The position numbers and the translations under genes are program-made. From NCBI GenBank assembly GCA_965268675.1, contig OZ254179.1:744001-808000 (forward strand): a stretch of 64,000 bases of DNA, written 5' to 3'. Source of the stretch: AAA044-D11 sp009705075 (GTDB lineage: Bacteria > Actinomycetota > Actinomycetes > Nanopelagicales > Nanopelagicaceae). Below are positions 1-8,243 of the stretch, piece by piece (the first letter of the stretch is position 1; each line of letters begins with the position of its first letter). The notes under the pieces were generated by a model. That model made no database searches, was not told the DNA's origin, and saw nothing but the letters and a program-made list of their open reading frames with translations.

Positions 1-337
1 GCCATCTACCGAGCATTGCGTATGCCGCCGTTAAGACGACATCAAGAACTCTTTCATCTTCCGGAAATTGATCAAGAATTGTTGATCCCATGAAACCTAT
101 TCTTGGGCGAAGTTCAAAGACATCCACCGAACCAAGTCTTGAACCTAAAATATAGAGGTTTCCAGATGTGGGATGAATCTGGCTAGAACAGAGTGCAAAG
201 AGCGTTGATTTGCCCGCGCCATTTGGACCGAGAATGACCCATCTTTCATTCTCATTTACCTGCCACGTAATTGGGCCAAGGATAGTTTTTCCACCACGGA
301 CTACCGTTACATTTTCAACTTGGAGTACCGGAATCAC
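1..337 (-). CDS. ABC transporter ATP-binding protein, 3' part cut by window edge
   Basis: Reading the reverse strand from a GTG at 337 gives an open frame to the window edge: the N-terminal ~112 residues of an ABC ATPase. Visible are the early beta strand pairing (VENVTVVRGG) and a clear Walker A motif GPNGAGKST about 45 residues in, followed by an HPTSGNLYI stretch typical of the region after the P-loop. The signature motif and Walker B lie beyond position 1, so substrate and partners cannot be told. No ATG lies between the upstream in-frame stop and the GTG, so GTG is the likely start. It diverges from serB with only 59 bp between starts. The family is certain from the P-loop; specific function is not. 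Confidence 0.85.
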   Translation of the reverse strand, partial: MIPVLQVENVTVVRGGKTILGPITWQVNENERWVILGPNGAGKSTLFALCSSQIHPTSGNLYILGSRLGSVDVFELRPRIGFMGSTILDQFPEDERVLDVVLTAAYAMLGRW

Positions 338-344
338 AGGCGTA

Positions 345-350
345 AAGATA
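345..350 (-). promoter_or_regulatory. putative -10 box for leaderless ABC ATPase transcript
   Basis: On the minus strand TATCTT lies 7 nt before the GTG at 337. A TANNNT hexamer at this distance would place transcription initiation at or next to the start codon, the arrangement known for leaderless actinobacterial mRNAs. There is no Shine-Dalgarno sequence before the GTG and no convincing -35 box. Pattern based only. Confidence 0.35.
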
Positions 351-384
351 CCTGTATCCGAAGCAAGTTAACGAAACGAACCGC

Positions 385-390
385 TAACCT
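385..390 (+). promoter_or_regulatory. putative -10 box for leaderless serB transcript
   Basis: TAACCT lies 6 nt upstream of the serB ATG at 397. The same hexamer at the same spacing occurs before tnaA (60941-60946, minus strand), and similar TANNNT boxes precede def and the BldD-like gene. The spacing fits a leaderless promoter. No good -35 was found, so this rests on recurrence of the pattern. Confidence 0.4.
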
Positions 391-396
391 AGGGCG

Positions 397-1605
397 ATGA
401 GCCAAGGAAAATTCCAACATACTGGCCTGATTCTTATATCGGGAATTGATGCAGCCGGAGTAACGCAGGCGCTTTTTGCGACCCTTGAACCATTCGCCGT
501 CACAATTTTGGATATGGAGCAGGTTGTAATCCGAGGCCGTCTGATTCTAACAACGCTAATATCGCTAGATGCTGCGCATGCAGAAGCAATCGAGCAAGAT
601 CTCATAACAACTACCAATAAACTTGGCTTGGACCTAGCTATAGATTTCACTGACGAACCCAAGGCGGATAGTAAAGGTTCAAATCTGCACATTGTTGTAC
701 TGGCGCAGGAATTGCGTCCGGCTGGTATTGCAGCTATCGCAGCGAAAATTGCCGGACGAAATGGCAATATTGATCGCATCAGAAGAACCGCTTCCTATCC
801 CCTTACCGCGATCGAACTTGAAGTCACTCTTTCAAGTACCGAGGATGAGTTGAAAATTATTCAGCGTGAGCTAGCAGAAATAGCCCAATCCAATGGGATT
901 GATATTGCAGTCGAGCAGAGCGGGTTGGCTAGACGAGCTAAACGAATTGTGCTGCTCGACATGGATTCAACGCTGATTCGAGAAGAAGTCATCGATCTCA
1001 TAGCAGCCAAACATAAAGTGGGATTAGAAGTAGCCGCGATAACGGAGCGAGCCATGCATGGAGAATTGGACTTCGCTGCTTCGCTAACCGCGCGCGTTTC
1101 ACTCCTGGCAGGAGCTGATGTTTCGTTACTAGAGGATGTCAAAGATGAAATTACTTTAACTCCAGGGGCTCGTACTTTGATTAGAACGCTACATCGACTT
1201 GGACATAAAGTTGGAGTGGTTTCAGGAGGATTTTTGGATGTCATAGAGCCACTTTTGACCGAGTTGAACATCGATTTCTATCGCGCAAATAAACTTGAAA
1301 TAGTGAACAACAAATTATCCGGAAGAATAACCGGAGCGATTATAGATAGAAACGCAAAGGCAGAAGCGCTAAAGGAATTTGCTTCTAATGAAGGCGTAAC
1401 GCTCGCACAAACCATTGCTATAGGTGATGGCGCAAATGATCTCGGCATGCTTGAAATAGCTGGATTAGGGATAGCCTTCAATGCAAAGCCCGCTGTACGG
1501 GCAGCGGCTAGTAATTCAATAAATTCACCATATTTAGATTCTGTACTTTATTTAATGGGCATCACTAGAGAAGAAATTGAGAGCGCTGATCGCGCTGAAC
1601 AATAA
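397..1605 (+). CDS. serB: Phosphoserine phosphatase with N-terminal ACT region
   Basis: Catalyses the last step of L-serine synthesis, hydrolysing O-phospho-L-serine in the cytoplasm. The 402-residue protein is longer than E. coli SerB because about 170 N-terminal residues form what look like tandem ACT-type ligand-binding domains, as in mycobacterial SerB2. The HAD phosphatase core follows: nucleophile motif DMDST at residues 188-192, the conserved V-S-G-G-F motif for phosphate binding, and the C-terminal GDGANDLGML motif carrying the Mg-binding aspartates. ATG at 397 has no strong ribosome binding site but sits 6 nt after a TANNNT box. Its 3' end converges on hisG with a 2-bp gap. The ACT domains suggest amino-acid feedback control, which is inference. 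Confidence 0.93.
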   Translation: MSQGKFQHTGLILISGIDAAGVTQALFATLEPFAVTILDMEQVVIRGRLILTTLISLDAAHAEAIEQDLITTTNKLGLDLAIDFTDEPKADSKGSNLHIVVLAQELRPAGIAAIAAKIAGRNGNIDRIRRTASYPLTAIELEVTLSSTEDELKIIQRELAEIAQSNGIDIAVEQSGLARRAKRIVLLDMDSTLIREEVIDLIAAKHKVGLEVAAITERAMHGELDFAASLTARVSLLAGADVSLLEDVKDEITLTPGARTLIRTLHRLGHKVGVVSGGFLDVIEPLLTELNIDFYRANKLEIVNNKLSGRITGAIIDRNAKAEALKEFASNEGVTLAQTIAIGDGANDLGMLEIAGLGIAFNAKPAVRAAASNSINSPYLDSVLYLMGITREEIESADRAEQ

Positions 1606-1607
1606 CG

Positions 1608-2456
1608 CTACAGTCGGCAAGCGTGGATGTCAGTAACTAAAATTCCCCGTGCCCCAACAGCCCAGAGTTCATCCATAATTGTATTAATCTCTGACCGTTT
1701 CACCATTGCTCGAACGGCGTTCCAATCTGATTTTTGAAGCGGCGAAATTGTGGGAGATTCAAATCCTGGTGTTAAGGCACACGCTCGTTCTAAATCAACG
1801 CTTTTAACATCATAATCAACGAGAACATATTGTCTTGCGATAACAACACCATTTAATCGGCGAAGCAGGGTTTCAATCCGTAATGAATTAGAAAATCCCT
1901 CACGGGCAATCAAAATGGCTTCACTCTGCAGTAATACTTCACCAAAAACATCTAATCCGGCGGCTCGCAAAGTACCCCCGGTGGAAACAACATCGGCGAT
2001 TACATCTGATACCCCTAACCGGATAGAACTTTCAACAGCTCCATCTAGTTGCACGATCTTCGCAGAGATATTTTTGCGATTCAGATAATCCCTCAGTAGA
2101 CCTGGGTAGGCAGTCGCAATTCTTTTGCCCGATAGATCGTTCTCGGAGTATTTCGTAGAACTTGGCCCAGCAAATCTAAATGTACTCTTACCAAAATCCA
2201 GGGGAAGAATTTCGACCGCTGGGGCTGCAGAATCAATCAACAAATCGCGTCCGGTAATTCCTGCTTCTAGCTCGCCGCTTCCGACATAGATAGCAATATC
2301 TCTTGGACGTAAATAATAGAATTCAACTTCATTTTCCGGGTCTATAAAAACCAAATCGCGGGAATCGTTACGCTGGCGATAACCAGCCTCTTTCAGCATC
2401 AGCGCAGAACTCTCGGCTAATGAGCCTTTATTGGGAACTGCAATCTTAAGCGTCAT
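1608..2456 (-). CDS. hisG: ATP phosphoribosyltransferase (long form)
   Basis: Catalyses the committed step of histidine synthesis, joining ATP and PRPP to give phosphoribosyl-ATP. At 282 residues it is the long, HisZ-independent form: the two-lobed catalytic domain fills roughly residues 1-205 (a conserved VADVVSTGGTLR stretch for PRPP binding) and a C-terminal ACT-like HisG_C domain, responsible in the family for histidine feedback inhibition, ends the protein. ATG at 2456 is preceded by a TAGGA ribosome binding site. It lies 10 bp downstream of hisE, the enzyme of the next step, as in Mycobacterium and other actinobacteria. It is the last gene of the long minus-strand run and converges on serB. 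Confidence 0.96.
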   Translation of the reverse strand: MTLKIAVPNKGSLAESSALMLKEAGYRQRNDSRDLVFIDPENEVEFYYLRPRDIAIYVGSGELEAGITGRDLLIDSAAPAVEILPLDFGKSTFRFAGPSSTKYSENDLSGKRIATAYPGLLRDYLNRKNISAKIVQLDGAVESSIRLGVSDVIADVVSTGGTLRAAGLDVFGEVLLQSEAILIAREGFSNSLRIETLLRRLNGVVIARQYVLVDYDVKSVDLERACALTPGFESPTISPLQKSDWNAVRAMVKRSEINTIMDELWAVGARGILVTDIHACRL

Positions 2457-2466
2457 ATTTTCCTAT

Positions 2467-2730
2467 CTATAGCTCTCGGTAAACGTCTTCCATCTTTATT
2501 CCCCGTGCAATCATTAGAACTTGTAAATGGTAAAGCAGTTGGCTAATTTCTAACGCCAACTCAGAATCGCCCTGGTACTCAGCTGCGATCCAAACTTCTC
2601 CCGCTTCTTCGATTATCTTCTTGCCAATTGCGTGCAATCCAGATTCAATCTCTTTTACCGTACTAGATTCTGCTGGTTTGAGTTCTGCAATCTGATTAAG
2701 TTCTATCCATAGTGAATCGAAGCTTTTCAT
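2467..2730 (-). CDS. hisE: Phosphoribosyl-ATP pyrophosphatase
   Basis: Second step of histidine synthesis, cleaving pyrophosphate from phosphoribosyl-ATP. The 87-residue all-alpha protein matches the stand-alone HisE size. Visible are the E-x-x-E metal-binding helices, with the conserved GKKIIEEAGEVWIAA segment around residues 31-50 and a second acidic helix LALEISQLLYHLQVL. HisI is not in this window. It lies between rpe (18-bp gap) and hisG (10-bp gap) on the same strand, consistent with cotranscription. Confidence 0.95.
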   Translation of the reverse strand: MKSFDSLWIELNQIAELKPAESSTVKEIESGLHAIGKKIIEEAGEVWIAAEYQGDSELALEISQLLYHLQVLMIARGIKMEDVYREL

Positions 2731-2748
2731 TAGGCCATTTTAACCCAG

Positions 2749-3435
2749 TTAATCGTTTGCTCGCTCGCCATTTCCTGCAACCGAGTTAGCGGCTAACCGT
2801 AGGGCAGTTATCATTTCGGCTGGTTTTGGTGCTTTGAATACCGCACTGCCCGCCACAAAAGTGTCTGCGCCCGCTTTCGTGGCTTCGGCAATTGTCTCGA
2901 GTGAGATACCACCATCGACCTGTAACCAAATTTTTCCAAAATATTTACTGTCGATTTCTTTTCGAGCCTCTTCTACTTTAGGCATCATGTTTGCCATAAA
3001 ACTCTGTCCCCCAAAGCCAGGTTCTACCGTCATGATTAAGACCATATCTATCAAATGCATTATTGGAGCGAGATCGCTTAAAGCAGTATTTGGTTTCAGC
3101 GCAACCCCGACGCGTGCACCAGCTGCGGCAATCTTATTAATAGTTTCAACCGGGTTTTTGCTTGCTTCTAAATGAAAAGTAACGCTGGCACAACCGGCGG
3201 TTGCATAGCGTTCAGCTTGAATATCTGGATCAATTATCATCAAATGGGCATCAACTGGGATAGGGCAATGTTGGATAATCTCTAGCGATTGCTCAAAATT
3301 AAATGTGATGTTGGGGACAAAAATGTTGTCCATGATGTCTAGGTGCAGTAAATCCGATTGTGCAGAGACTTTTGCAATTTCGGCTGGCAGGTTATTGCGG
3401 TCCGCATTTAATATGCTCGGACAGATTCGAATCAA
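2749..3435 (-). CDS. rpe: Ribulose-phosphate 3-epimerase
   Basis: Interconverts ribulose 5-phosphate and xylulose 5-phosphate in the pentose phosphate pathway. The 228-residue TIM barrel shows the N-terminal PSILNAD motif, the metal-site stretch LHLDIMD, VDAHLMI, the EPGFGGQ loop and the C-terminal VDGGIS phosphate-binding motif. The usual MDGxFVPN signature reads MDN-IFVPN, so the Gly after the catalytic Asp is Asn. The start is TTG at 3435, supported by a GGGGAGG ribosome binding site at 3445-3450, 8 nt upstream. The 48-bp gap from rsmB is the largest in this part of the run. Activity is inferred from family. Confidence 0.95.
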   Translation of the reverse strand: MIRICPSILNADRNNLPAEIAKVSAQSDLLHLDIMDNIFVPNITFNFEQSLEIIQHCPIPVDAHLMIIDPDIQAERYATAGCASVTFHLEASKNPVETINKIAAAGARVGVALKPNTALSDLAPIMHLIDMVLIMTVEPGFGGQSFMANMMPKVEEARKEIDSKYFGKIWLQVDGGISLETIAEATKAGADTFVAGSAVFKAPKPAEMITALRLAANSVAGNGERAND

Positions 3436-3483
3436 AGGCCTTGCCTCCCCTGGATACCTAGTGTCGAAATTCTATTCCGATAG

Positions 3484-4872
3484 TTAAAAGGGCTTCCTTA
3501 GCAACGCCATGAACATTGAATCAGAACCATTTATGTGGGTCCAGAGCTGCAACGTGCCGTCAGGATTAACTCCGGTTGCACCCGCCGGTGAATATTGAGC
3601 TATATCCAAAAGCTCTAAATCCTTATGGCGATATCTAGCATCTAGGACCTGGGCCTTGGTTTCAGCAAGAAGTGGAGAGCAAGTAGCAAACCCGATAATT
3701 CCTCCAGGATTTAACATCTCGTAAGCGGAATCAATTAGATCTCGCTGAAGCGGCAGAAGCTCTTTCAAATCACTTACAGTGCGGCGCCATCTCGCCTCCG
3801 GACGGCGCCGTAAAGCACCAAGCCCTGAACAAGGAGCATCGATTAATATTCGATCAAATGTTCTTCCAAAATCTTGGTAATTTCGTCCATCAAAACTAAC
3901 TATCTGTTTTCGCGGTATGACTCGAGCTACTAATTCAGCACGATGCTCGCTCGGCTCGTTTGCCAGGAAAGAGCACTCCGGCGCCTGATTTTCTATTAGA
4001 TTATTTAGAAGTGCTGCTTTTCCGCCAGGACCTGCGCAGAGATCTAACCAACTCAGCGCGCCTTCAATTTTAGTAGCGAAGAAAATTTCAGATATAAGTT
4101 GTGAACCTACATCCTGAATTCCCGCTCGCTTATCTTTTATCGCTGGATATTCATTCGGTAGGTGGTCAGATAAAACTGAGTACGTACCCAAAGGTAGTTT
4201 GCTACCACCTGTTCTAAGAATCTCTTCGACAGTTGATTTACCGGGCCAGGCAACAATATTTGGAGCAACTGGAACGTTGTTTATTTTCAACAAATCAACT
4301 ACTGCATCCCAATCTTTTAGTTGATCGAAATATGCAGAGATTATCCACTTTGGATGGGAGTAGAGAATCGAAAACTTCTCGAGATTCTCAACCGTATCAT
4401 CCGCTTCTAGGCGACTATAAAGCTCGCTATCAGCCGCGATAGCACGCAGAAGCGCATTTATGTAGGTAGCTTTAGCTTCACCGGCAACCTGACGCGCTAA
4501 TTCAACTGTTTCACTAACGGCCGCATGAACTGGTACTCGCATTTCAAAAATTTGGTGGACTCCGATACGCAAGAGATCTATAACTTTTTCATCTAGTTCG
4601 GTGAAAGGTCGATCGATCTTTGCGCTAATCGCGTAGTCGTGCTTGCCTTGCATCCTTAGCACCCCGTAGGAAAGCTCTGTAGCGAATGCGCGATCACGTA
4701 ACTCAAGATCAGAATCTGCCAACAACTCGGGCAATCTCAAATTGGCGAATGCCCCACCACGATTTACTTGGGTGATCAAGTCATAAGCCAATAATCTCGA
4801 AGGGCTTGCCTTAGCTTTCCTATATGAACTCTTGCCTGGACCTCTATCTGAGTTACTCAAATTTTGATCCAA
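3484..4872 (-). CDS. rsmB: 16S rRNA m5C967 methyltransferase
   Basis: SAM-dependent methyltransferase of the RsmB/Sun family modifying C967 of 16S rRNA. An N-terminal NusB-like RNA-binding domain (about residues 25-155) precedes a Rossmann methyltransferase domain. SAM-binding motif LDLCAGPGGKAALL is clear, and both catalytic cysteines are present in PCSGLGALRRRPE and in FATCSP, as expected for the two-cysteine m5C mechanism. The 462-residue length is normal. The start is uncertain: TTG at 4872 gives a 20-bp overlap with fmt, with GGGGAG 12 nt upstream; a second TTG lies at 4860. The order def-fmt-rsmB is classical and suggests translation-quality coupling. Confidence 0.93.
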   Translation of the reverse strand: MDQNLSNSDRGPGKSSYRKAKASPSRLLAYDLITQVNRGGAFANLRLPELLADSDLELRDRAFATELSYGVLRMQGKHDYAISAKIDRPFTELDEKVIDLLRIGVHQIFEMRVPVHAAVSETVELARQVAGEAKATYINALLRAIAADSELYSRLEADDTVENLEKFSILYSHPKWIISAYFDQLKDWDAVVDLLKINNVPVAPNIVAWPGKSTVEEILRTGGSKLPLGTYSVLSDHLPNEYPAIKDKRAGIQDVGSQLISEIFFATKIEGALSWLDLCAGPGGKAALLNNLIENQAPECSFLANEPSEHRAELVARVIPRKQIVSFDGRNYQDFGRTFDRILIDAPCSGLGALRRRPEARWRRTVSDLKELLPLQRDLIDSAYEMLNPGGIIGFATCSPLLAETKAQVLDARYRHKDLELLDIAQYSPAGATGVNPDGTLQLWTHINGSDSMFMALLRKPF

Positions 4873-5788
4873 CAGACAATCTTGCTCCCCTTGCGAAATC
4901 GACCGCGCTCATGCGTTTCTTTCCAGCCGGAGTAACTTCAGATATTTCAACGACGCTATCACCGGTTCGAACCAGAAATTTATTCTCCGATACTTCAATC
5001 TCTCCAGGGCTCTTTAGAGAATTAGGAAGCAGAGTTTCTTGTAAACCGAAGAGTGAGATACGTTCTCCGTTAAAGAGAGACCAAATTCCGGGATTGTCCG
5101 ATAACGCTCGGTCCTGGCGCAATATATTTTCGGTCGGGCTATCCCAGATAATTCTCGCCATATCTTTAGTAATTTTTGGGGCAAGCGTTGCACCACTAAG
5201 CGGCTGCGGCGTAGCGCGAGTCTTGCCAATAGTTGAGATCACATCAAGAATGTCGGGCGCAGCCAAATTTCCAAGTTTCTCTAGAAGTATTGGGGTTGTA
5301 TCGCCCTCTGAAATATGAACTTCCTTTGATAAATATGTGGGCCCTGTGTCCATTCCCTTATCTAGTTTAAAAATCGTATAACCGGTATTCGAATCACCAT
5401 TCAAAATCGCCCATTGCACAGGAGCTGCGCCACGTAATTTTGGGAGGACTGAAAAATGTAAATTAATCCAACCAAATCTTGGTCCATGAAGTAATTCGAC
5501 GGGAATCATCCGGCCGTAGGCCACTGTCACTATCAACTGCGGTTGGGCTGCCAGAAGATGACGATTCAATTCCGAAGCATCCGCAGGTTTAGCGACAGGT
5601 AAATTTCGGTCAGTCGCCCACTTCGCTAGATCGTTGGCCTCTATATTCTTTCCGCGCCCGGTCGGTTTGTCGGGATTGGTTATGACAGAAGCGAGGATGT
5701 GATCACTGGTTAAAATTGCTTCGATAATCGGAATCGACACTAACGAGGATGAAGCTACTGAGAGTTGCAAATTAAATCGCCCTACCAT
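4853..5788 (-). CDS. fmt: Methionyl-tRNA formyltransferase
   Basis: Formylates initiator Met-tRNA using 10-formyl-THF. The frame opens as far as 5845, but homology with the family N-terminus begins at the ATG at 5788, so that start was chosen (311 residues, the normal length); it overlaps the def 3' end by 17 bp. The catalytic Asn-His pair is seen in INLHFSVLP and the catalytic Asp in KGMDTGP, completing the N-H-D triad. The formyl-THF loop (TNPDKPTGRG) is present. The usual F-A-G-T-P motif near the N-terminus is replaced by LSVASSSLV, a divergent version. Paired with def, it covers N-formylation and its removal. Confidence 0.93.
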   Translation of the reverse strand: MVGRFNLQLSVASSSLVSIPIIEAILTSDHILASVITNPDKPTGRGKNIEANDLAKWATDRNLPVAKPADASELNRHLLAAQPQLIVTVAYGRMIPVELLHGPRFGWINLHFSVLPKLRGAAPVQWAILNGDSNTGYTIFKLDKGMDTGPTYLSKEVHISEGDTTPILLEKLGNLAAPDILDVISTIGKTRATPQPLSGATLAPKITKDMARIIWDSPTENILRQDRALSDNPGIWSLFNGERISLFGLQETLLPNSLKSPGEIEVSENKFLVRTGDSVVEISEVTPAGKKRMSAVDFARGARLSVGSKFE

Positions 5789-6332
5789 TAGTTGAATGCG
5801 GACTAAATTTGATTGTAGGCACGTTGCCAAGGCTAAGAGCTTCACCGAACCAATCCGAATTGCGGATATCTGCCATAGCTATCTTCCGCTCTTCTGCAAG
5901 TAATCGATCTATAAACACGATTCCTTTTAGATGGTCTGTCTCATGCTGCAATACTCGCGCCAATAATTCTGTTCCTTCAATTGTTATGGGTTCGCCATGC
6001 ATATTGAAACCTTTTGCTACGGCTCTGAAAGCACGCGGAGTTTCGTAAACAAGTCCTGGGAAACTTAAGCAGCCTTCTTCCCCGTCCTGCATATCTTGCG
6101 AGAGTTCTAAGGTCGGATTTATTAGATGTCCATTTCCTTCTTCGATATCCCAAACGAAAACCTGGAGTCCCACACCGATTTGCGGTGCCGCAAGACCCGC
6201 CCCAGGGGCATCGTGCATTGTTTCAACCAGATCAGTTACTAAATTTCTTATTTCCTTATCAAAATCTGTGACCAAATCGGCTGGAGTAGTTAGAACTGGG
6301 TCTCCAAAGAGTCGAATAGGTTGCACAGGCAT
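5772..6332 (-). CDS. def: Peptide deformylase
   Basis: Removes the N-formyl group from nascent proteins; iron/zinc metallohydrolase. All three family motifs are intact: GAGLAAPQIG, EEGCLSFPG (metal Cys) and the HExxH-type QHETDHLKG. The 187-residue length is normal. A TTG at 6338 (two residues longer) is possible, but ATG at 6332 is preferred because it gives the usual actinobacterial start (M-P-V-Q-P-I-R) and sits 6 nt after a TAGAAT box. Overlaps fmt by 17 bp, suggesting translational coupling. Confidence 0.95.
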   Translation of the reverse strand: MPVQPIRLFGDPVLTTPADLVTDFDKEIRNLVTDLVETMHDAPGAGLAAPQIGVGLQVFVWDIEEGNGHLINPTLELSQDMQDGEEGCLSFPGLVYETPRAFRAVAKGFNMHGEPITIEGTELLARVLQHETDHLKGIVFIDRLLAEERKIAMADIRNSDWFGEALSLGNVPTIKFSPHSTNGRAI

Positions 6333-6338
6333 ACCCAA

Positions 6339-6344
6339 ATTCTA
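6339..6344 (-). promoter_or_regulatory. putative -10 box for leaderless def transcript
   Basis: TAGAAT on the minus strand, 6 nt before the def ATG at 6332, within the 33-bp gap after priA. The spacing equals that seen at serB, tnaA and the BldD-like gene. It suggests def-fmt-rsmB can be transcribed separately from priA. No Shine-Dalgarno and no clear -35 box are visible. Confidence 0.4.
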
Positions 6345-6365
6345 ATCTAGAGCCCAAACAAACAC

Positions 6366-8237
6366 CTAAATGGAGAAAGGGTCTAAGCGGATTTGAATTG
6401 GAGACAAGCCTTTGATTCCTCTGTATCGAGCCAAGTCACGAAAGAACTCTGAAAATTCCGTAGATTTTTCTATCTTGCTTCGGAGAATCATTTTAGCAAT
6501 TGAGGAATTCGAATCACGTCCTACTGTGTGCATTATAATTGAAGTTTCGAGGAAGAGGTCATTCGTTTCCAACTGTTTAGAAAGTTGTCGAAGTGCACTT
6601 GAATCCCCCACTAAAGTGGCTATCCGAACAAATGGAGGCAGCGCTGAACTCTTGCGATCAGCTAATTCAGAGACACACAAGCCATAAGAATCTCTCCGTA
6701 AAATTGATTGCGAGACGGGGTTCTCGGGTGACAAATTTATATATCCTGCGGCCCCAGGAATTGTGGCTATCCGATTCAGATTTTCAAAGATTGCTCGTCG
6801 GGCATATTCCAAACTACGCAAATCCACTCTATTGGTAAGGCTCTCTAATGAATTTAGGACCACGGCAGAGTAACTGCCCTTAGGTTCACAACCATAACTA
6901 GCAATCACGAGCAAATTTTCTTTCGACACCGGTAAGAAATCTATTCTTGCGCCACCTTTGCTCAAAATAACTCTGAAACCCGGCACAGCTTTCGCTATCT
7001 CTTCGGCGTATCTATTTGTACCTTTCCCAAGTGATCGAATATTTTCACAACCGCACCAAGTGCATTTCCAATTCTTGTACTGCGCCTCGCAGAGGAAGCA
7101 AATCGGATTTTGGTCCTTCGCCGGTATGAATAATTTTCCACCGCATTCACACCTCCCCTGGTTCTTACATTTTTGACACGCAATTGCATTTATGTACCCA
7201 GTCTCTGCCATTACGACTAAAACGTTTCCCAATTTCAAGCCGCTCTTGATGACAGAAATATCTGAAACTCGAGAACCCGCAAAACTTAAAGAAATATTCT
7301 TTATCATCGGGCGAGGGCCCTCTTGCTTCATCTTTATCCAACCGAGCTCGGTTAAGCGCACTATCTCTGCACTTGGTGCTGAGGAGATAAAATTAAGCGA
7401 ATGATCGCCACTTCGGAGGAGGGCCACATCTCTAACATTCCATCCTGGATATCGTCGTTCATACATGGACTCATCATTATCGTTAAAAATCAGAATTTTT
7501 GAGTTGAAAGCAAGGGGCGTAAAAATAGCGCTTCTGGTGCCGATTATTAATTTGGGAACTTCAAATCGTGTTCTCAAATAATTGGAATATCGTTGAGACT
7601 TGGAAATTTCAGTAGTTAAAACTATGGGTTCTACTGGTAAGTCCTCGCTTAATAAATGTGCAATATCGCGCTCATCCGGAACTATGACTAAGAGTTGAGA
7701 GCCATTCTTTAAACCAGATACCTCCTTAATAACCTCGTTCACTAAACCGTGCTTCTCCGTAGCGACGGTTAAACTGTGATGAAGATTGACCTTAGATTGA
7801 ACCGGTTCAGAAGCAACCCGTCCAAGATATTGATTTTCTGGTCCTGCAACTCGACCCGGAATTGCACTTCTAATCACGTCCCAAGGTTTGCAGGCATAAC
7901 GTGCACAGACGTCAGAAATAATTTCCAGCAGCTCGCCGTTCAATAATGGAATTGGTGAGATAACTCTTGTAATGAACTTCAATTTTGCAGTATCTAGATC
8001 TGATGACTTACGACTAACCACATAACCACTGACTTGCTTTGAGCCAAAAGGAACATCTACAAATACTCCCGGTACAAGAATCTCGCTCAACGACTCGGGA
8101 ACTAGATAATCGAATACATCATCGAGATGGTAAACACCCGTATCTACACATATTTGAACGATCGGATTAGCAATTGCGACTACAACATTTTTTGGAACCC
8201 GTTGCGTTTTCAGGCGCAGTGGCTTTACTTCAGCCAC
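6366..8237 (-). CDS. priA: PriA-like replication restart protein lacking helicase motifs
   Basis: Homologue of primosomal protein N'. The N-terminal 3'-DNA-end binding domain is recognisable (DYLVPESL, PGVFVDVPFG and the CKPWDVIRSAIPGR region), and a cysteine-rich zinc-binding segment is present near residues 355-405 (paired CxxC/CxC motifs). The helicase core is degenerate: where canonical PriA has a G-x-T-G-S-G-K-T Walker A there is no P-loop, and the DEAH box position reads NDNDES. Loss of helicase motifs is a known property of actinobacterial PriA proteins, so this is lineage-typical rather than a pseudogene. GTG at 8237 starts 6 bp after metK. Length 623 residues. Confidence 0.88.
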   Translation of the reverse strand: MAEVKPLRLKTQRVPKNVVVAIANPIVQICVDTGVYHLDDVFDYLVPESLSEILVPGVFVDVPFGSKQVSGYVVSRKSSDLDTAKLKFITRVISPIPLLNGELLEIISDVCARYACKPWDVIRSAIPGRVAGPENQYLGRVASEPVQSKVNLHHSLTVATEKHGLVNEVIKEVSGLKNGSQLLVIVPDERDIAHLLSEDLPVEPIVLTTEISKSQRYSNYLRTRFEVPKLIIGTRSAIFTPLAFNSKILIFNDNDESMYERRYPGWNVRDVALLRSGDHSLNFISSAPSAEIVRLTELGWIKMKQEGPRPMIKNISLSFAGSRVSDISVIKSGLKLGNVLVVMAETGYINAIACQKCKNQGRCECGGKLFIPAKDQNPICFLCEAQYKNWKCTWCGCENIRSLGKGTNRYAEEIAKAVPGFRVILSKGGARIDFLPVSKENLLVIASYGCEPKGSYSAVVLNSLESLTNRVDLRSLEYARRAIFENLNRIATIPGAAGYINLSPENPVSQSILRRDSYGLCVSELADRKSSALPPFVRIATLVGDSSALRQLSKQLETNDLFLETSIIMHTVGRDSNSSIAKMILRSKIEKSTEFSEFFRDLARYRGIKGLSPIQIRLDPFSI

Positions 8238-8243
8238 CCAGAC

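Noticed and set aside
384..779. 131-residue minus-strand frame over serB
   Set aside because: Antisense shadow of a well-supported gene; composition typical of reverse-frame ORFs (Ser/Arg/Ala rich) and no motif.
5789..5845. Upstream extension of Fmt
   Set aside because: Does not align with the family; overlaps the def 3' end. The degenerate first motif made me consider a frameshift, but the downstream frame is intact.
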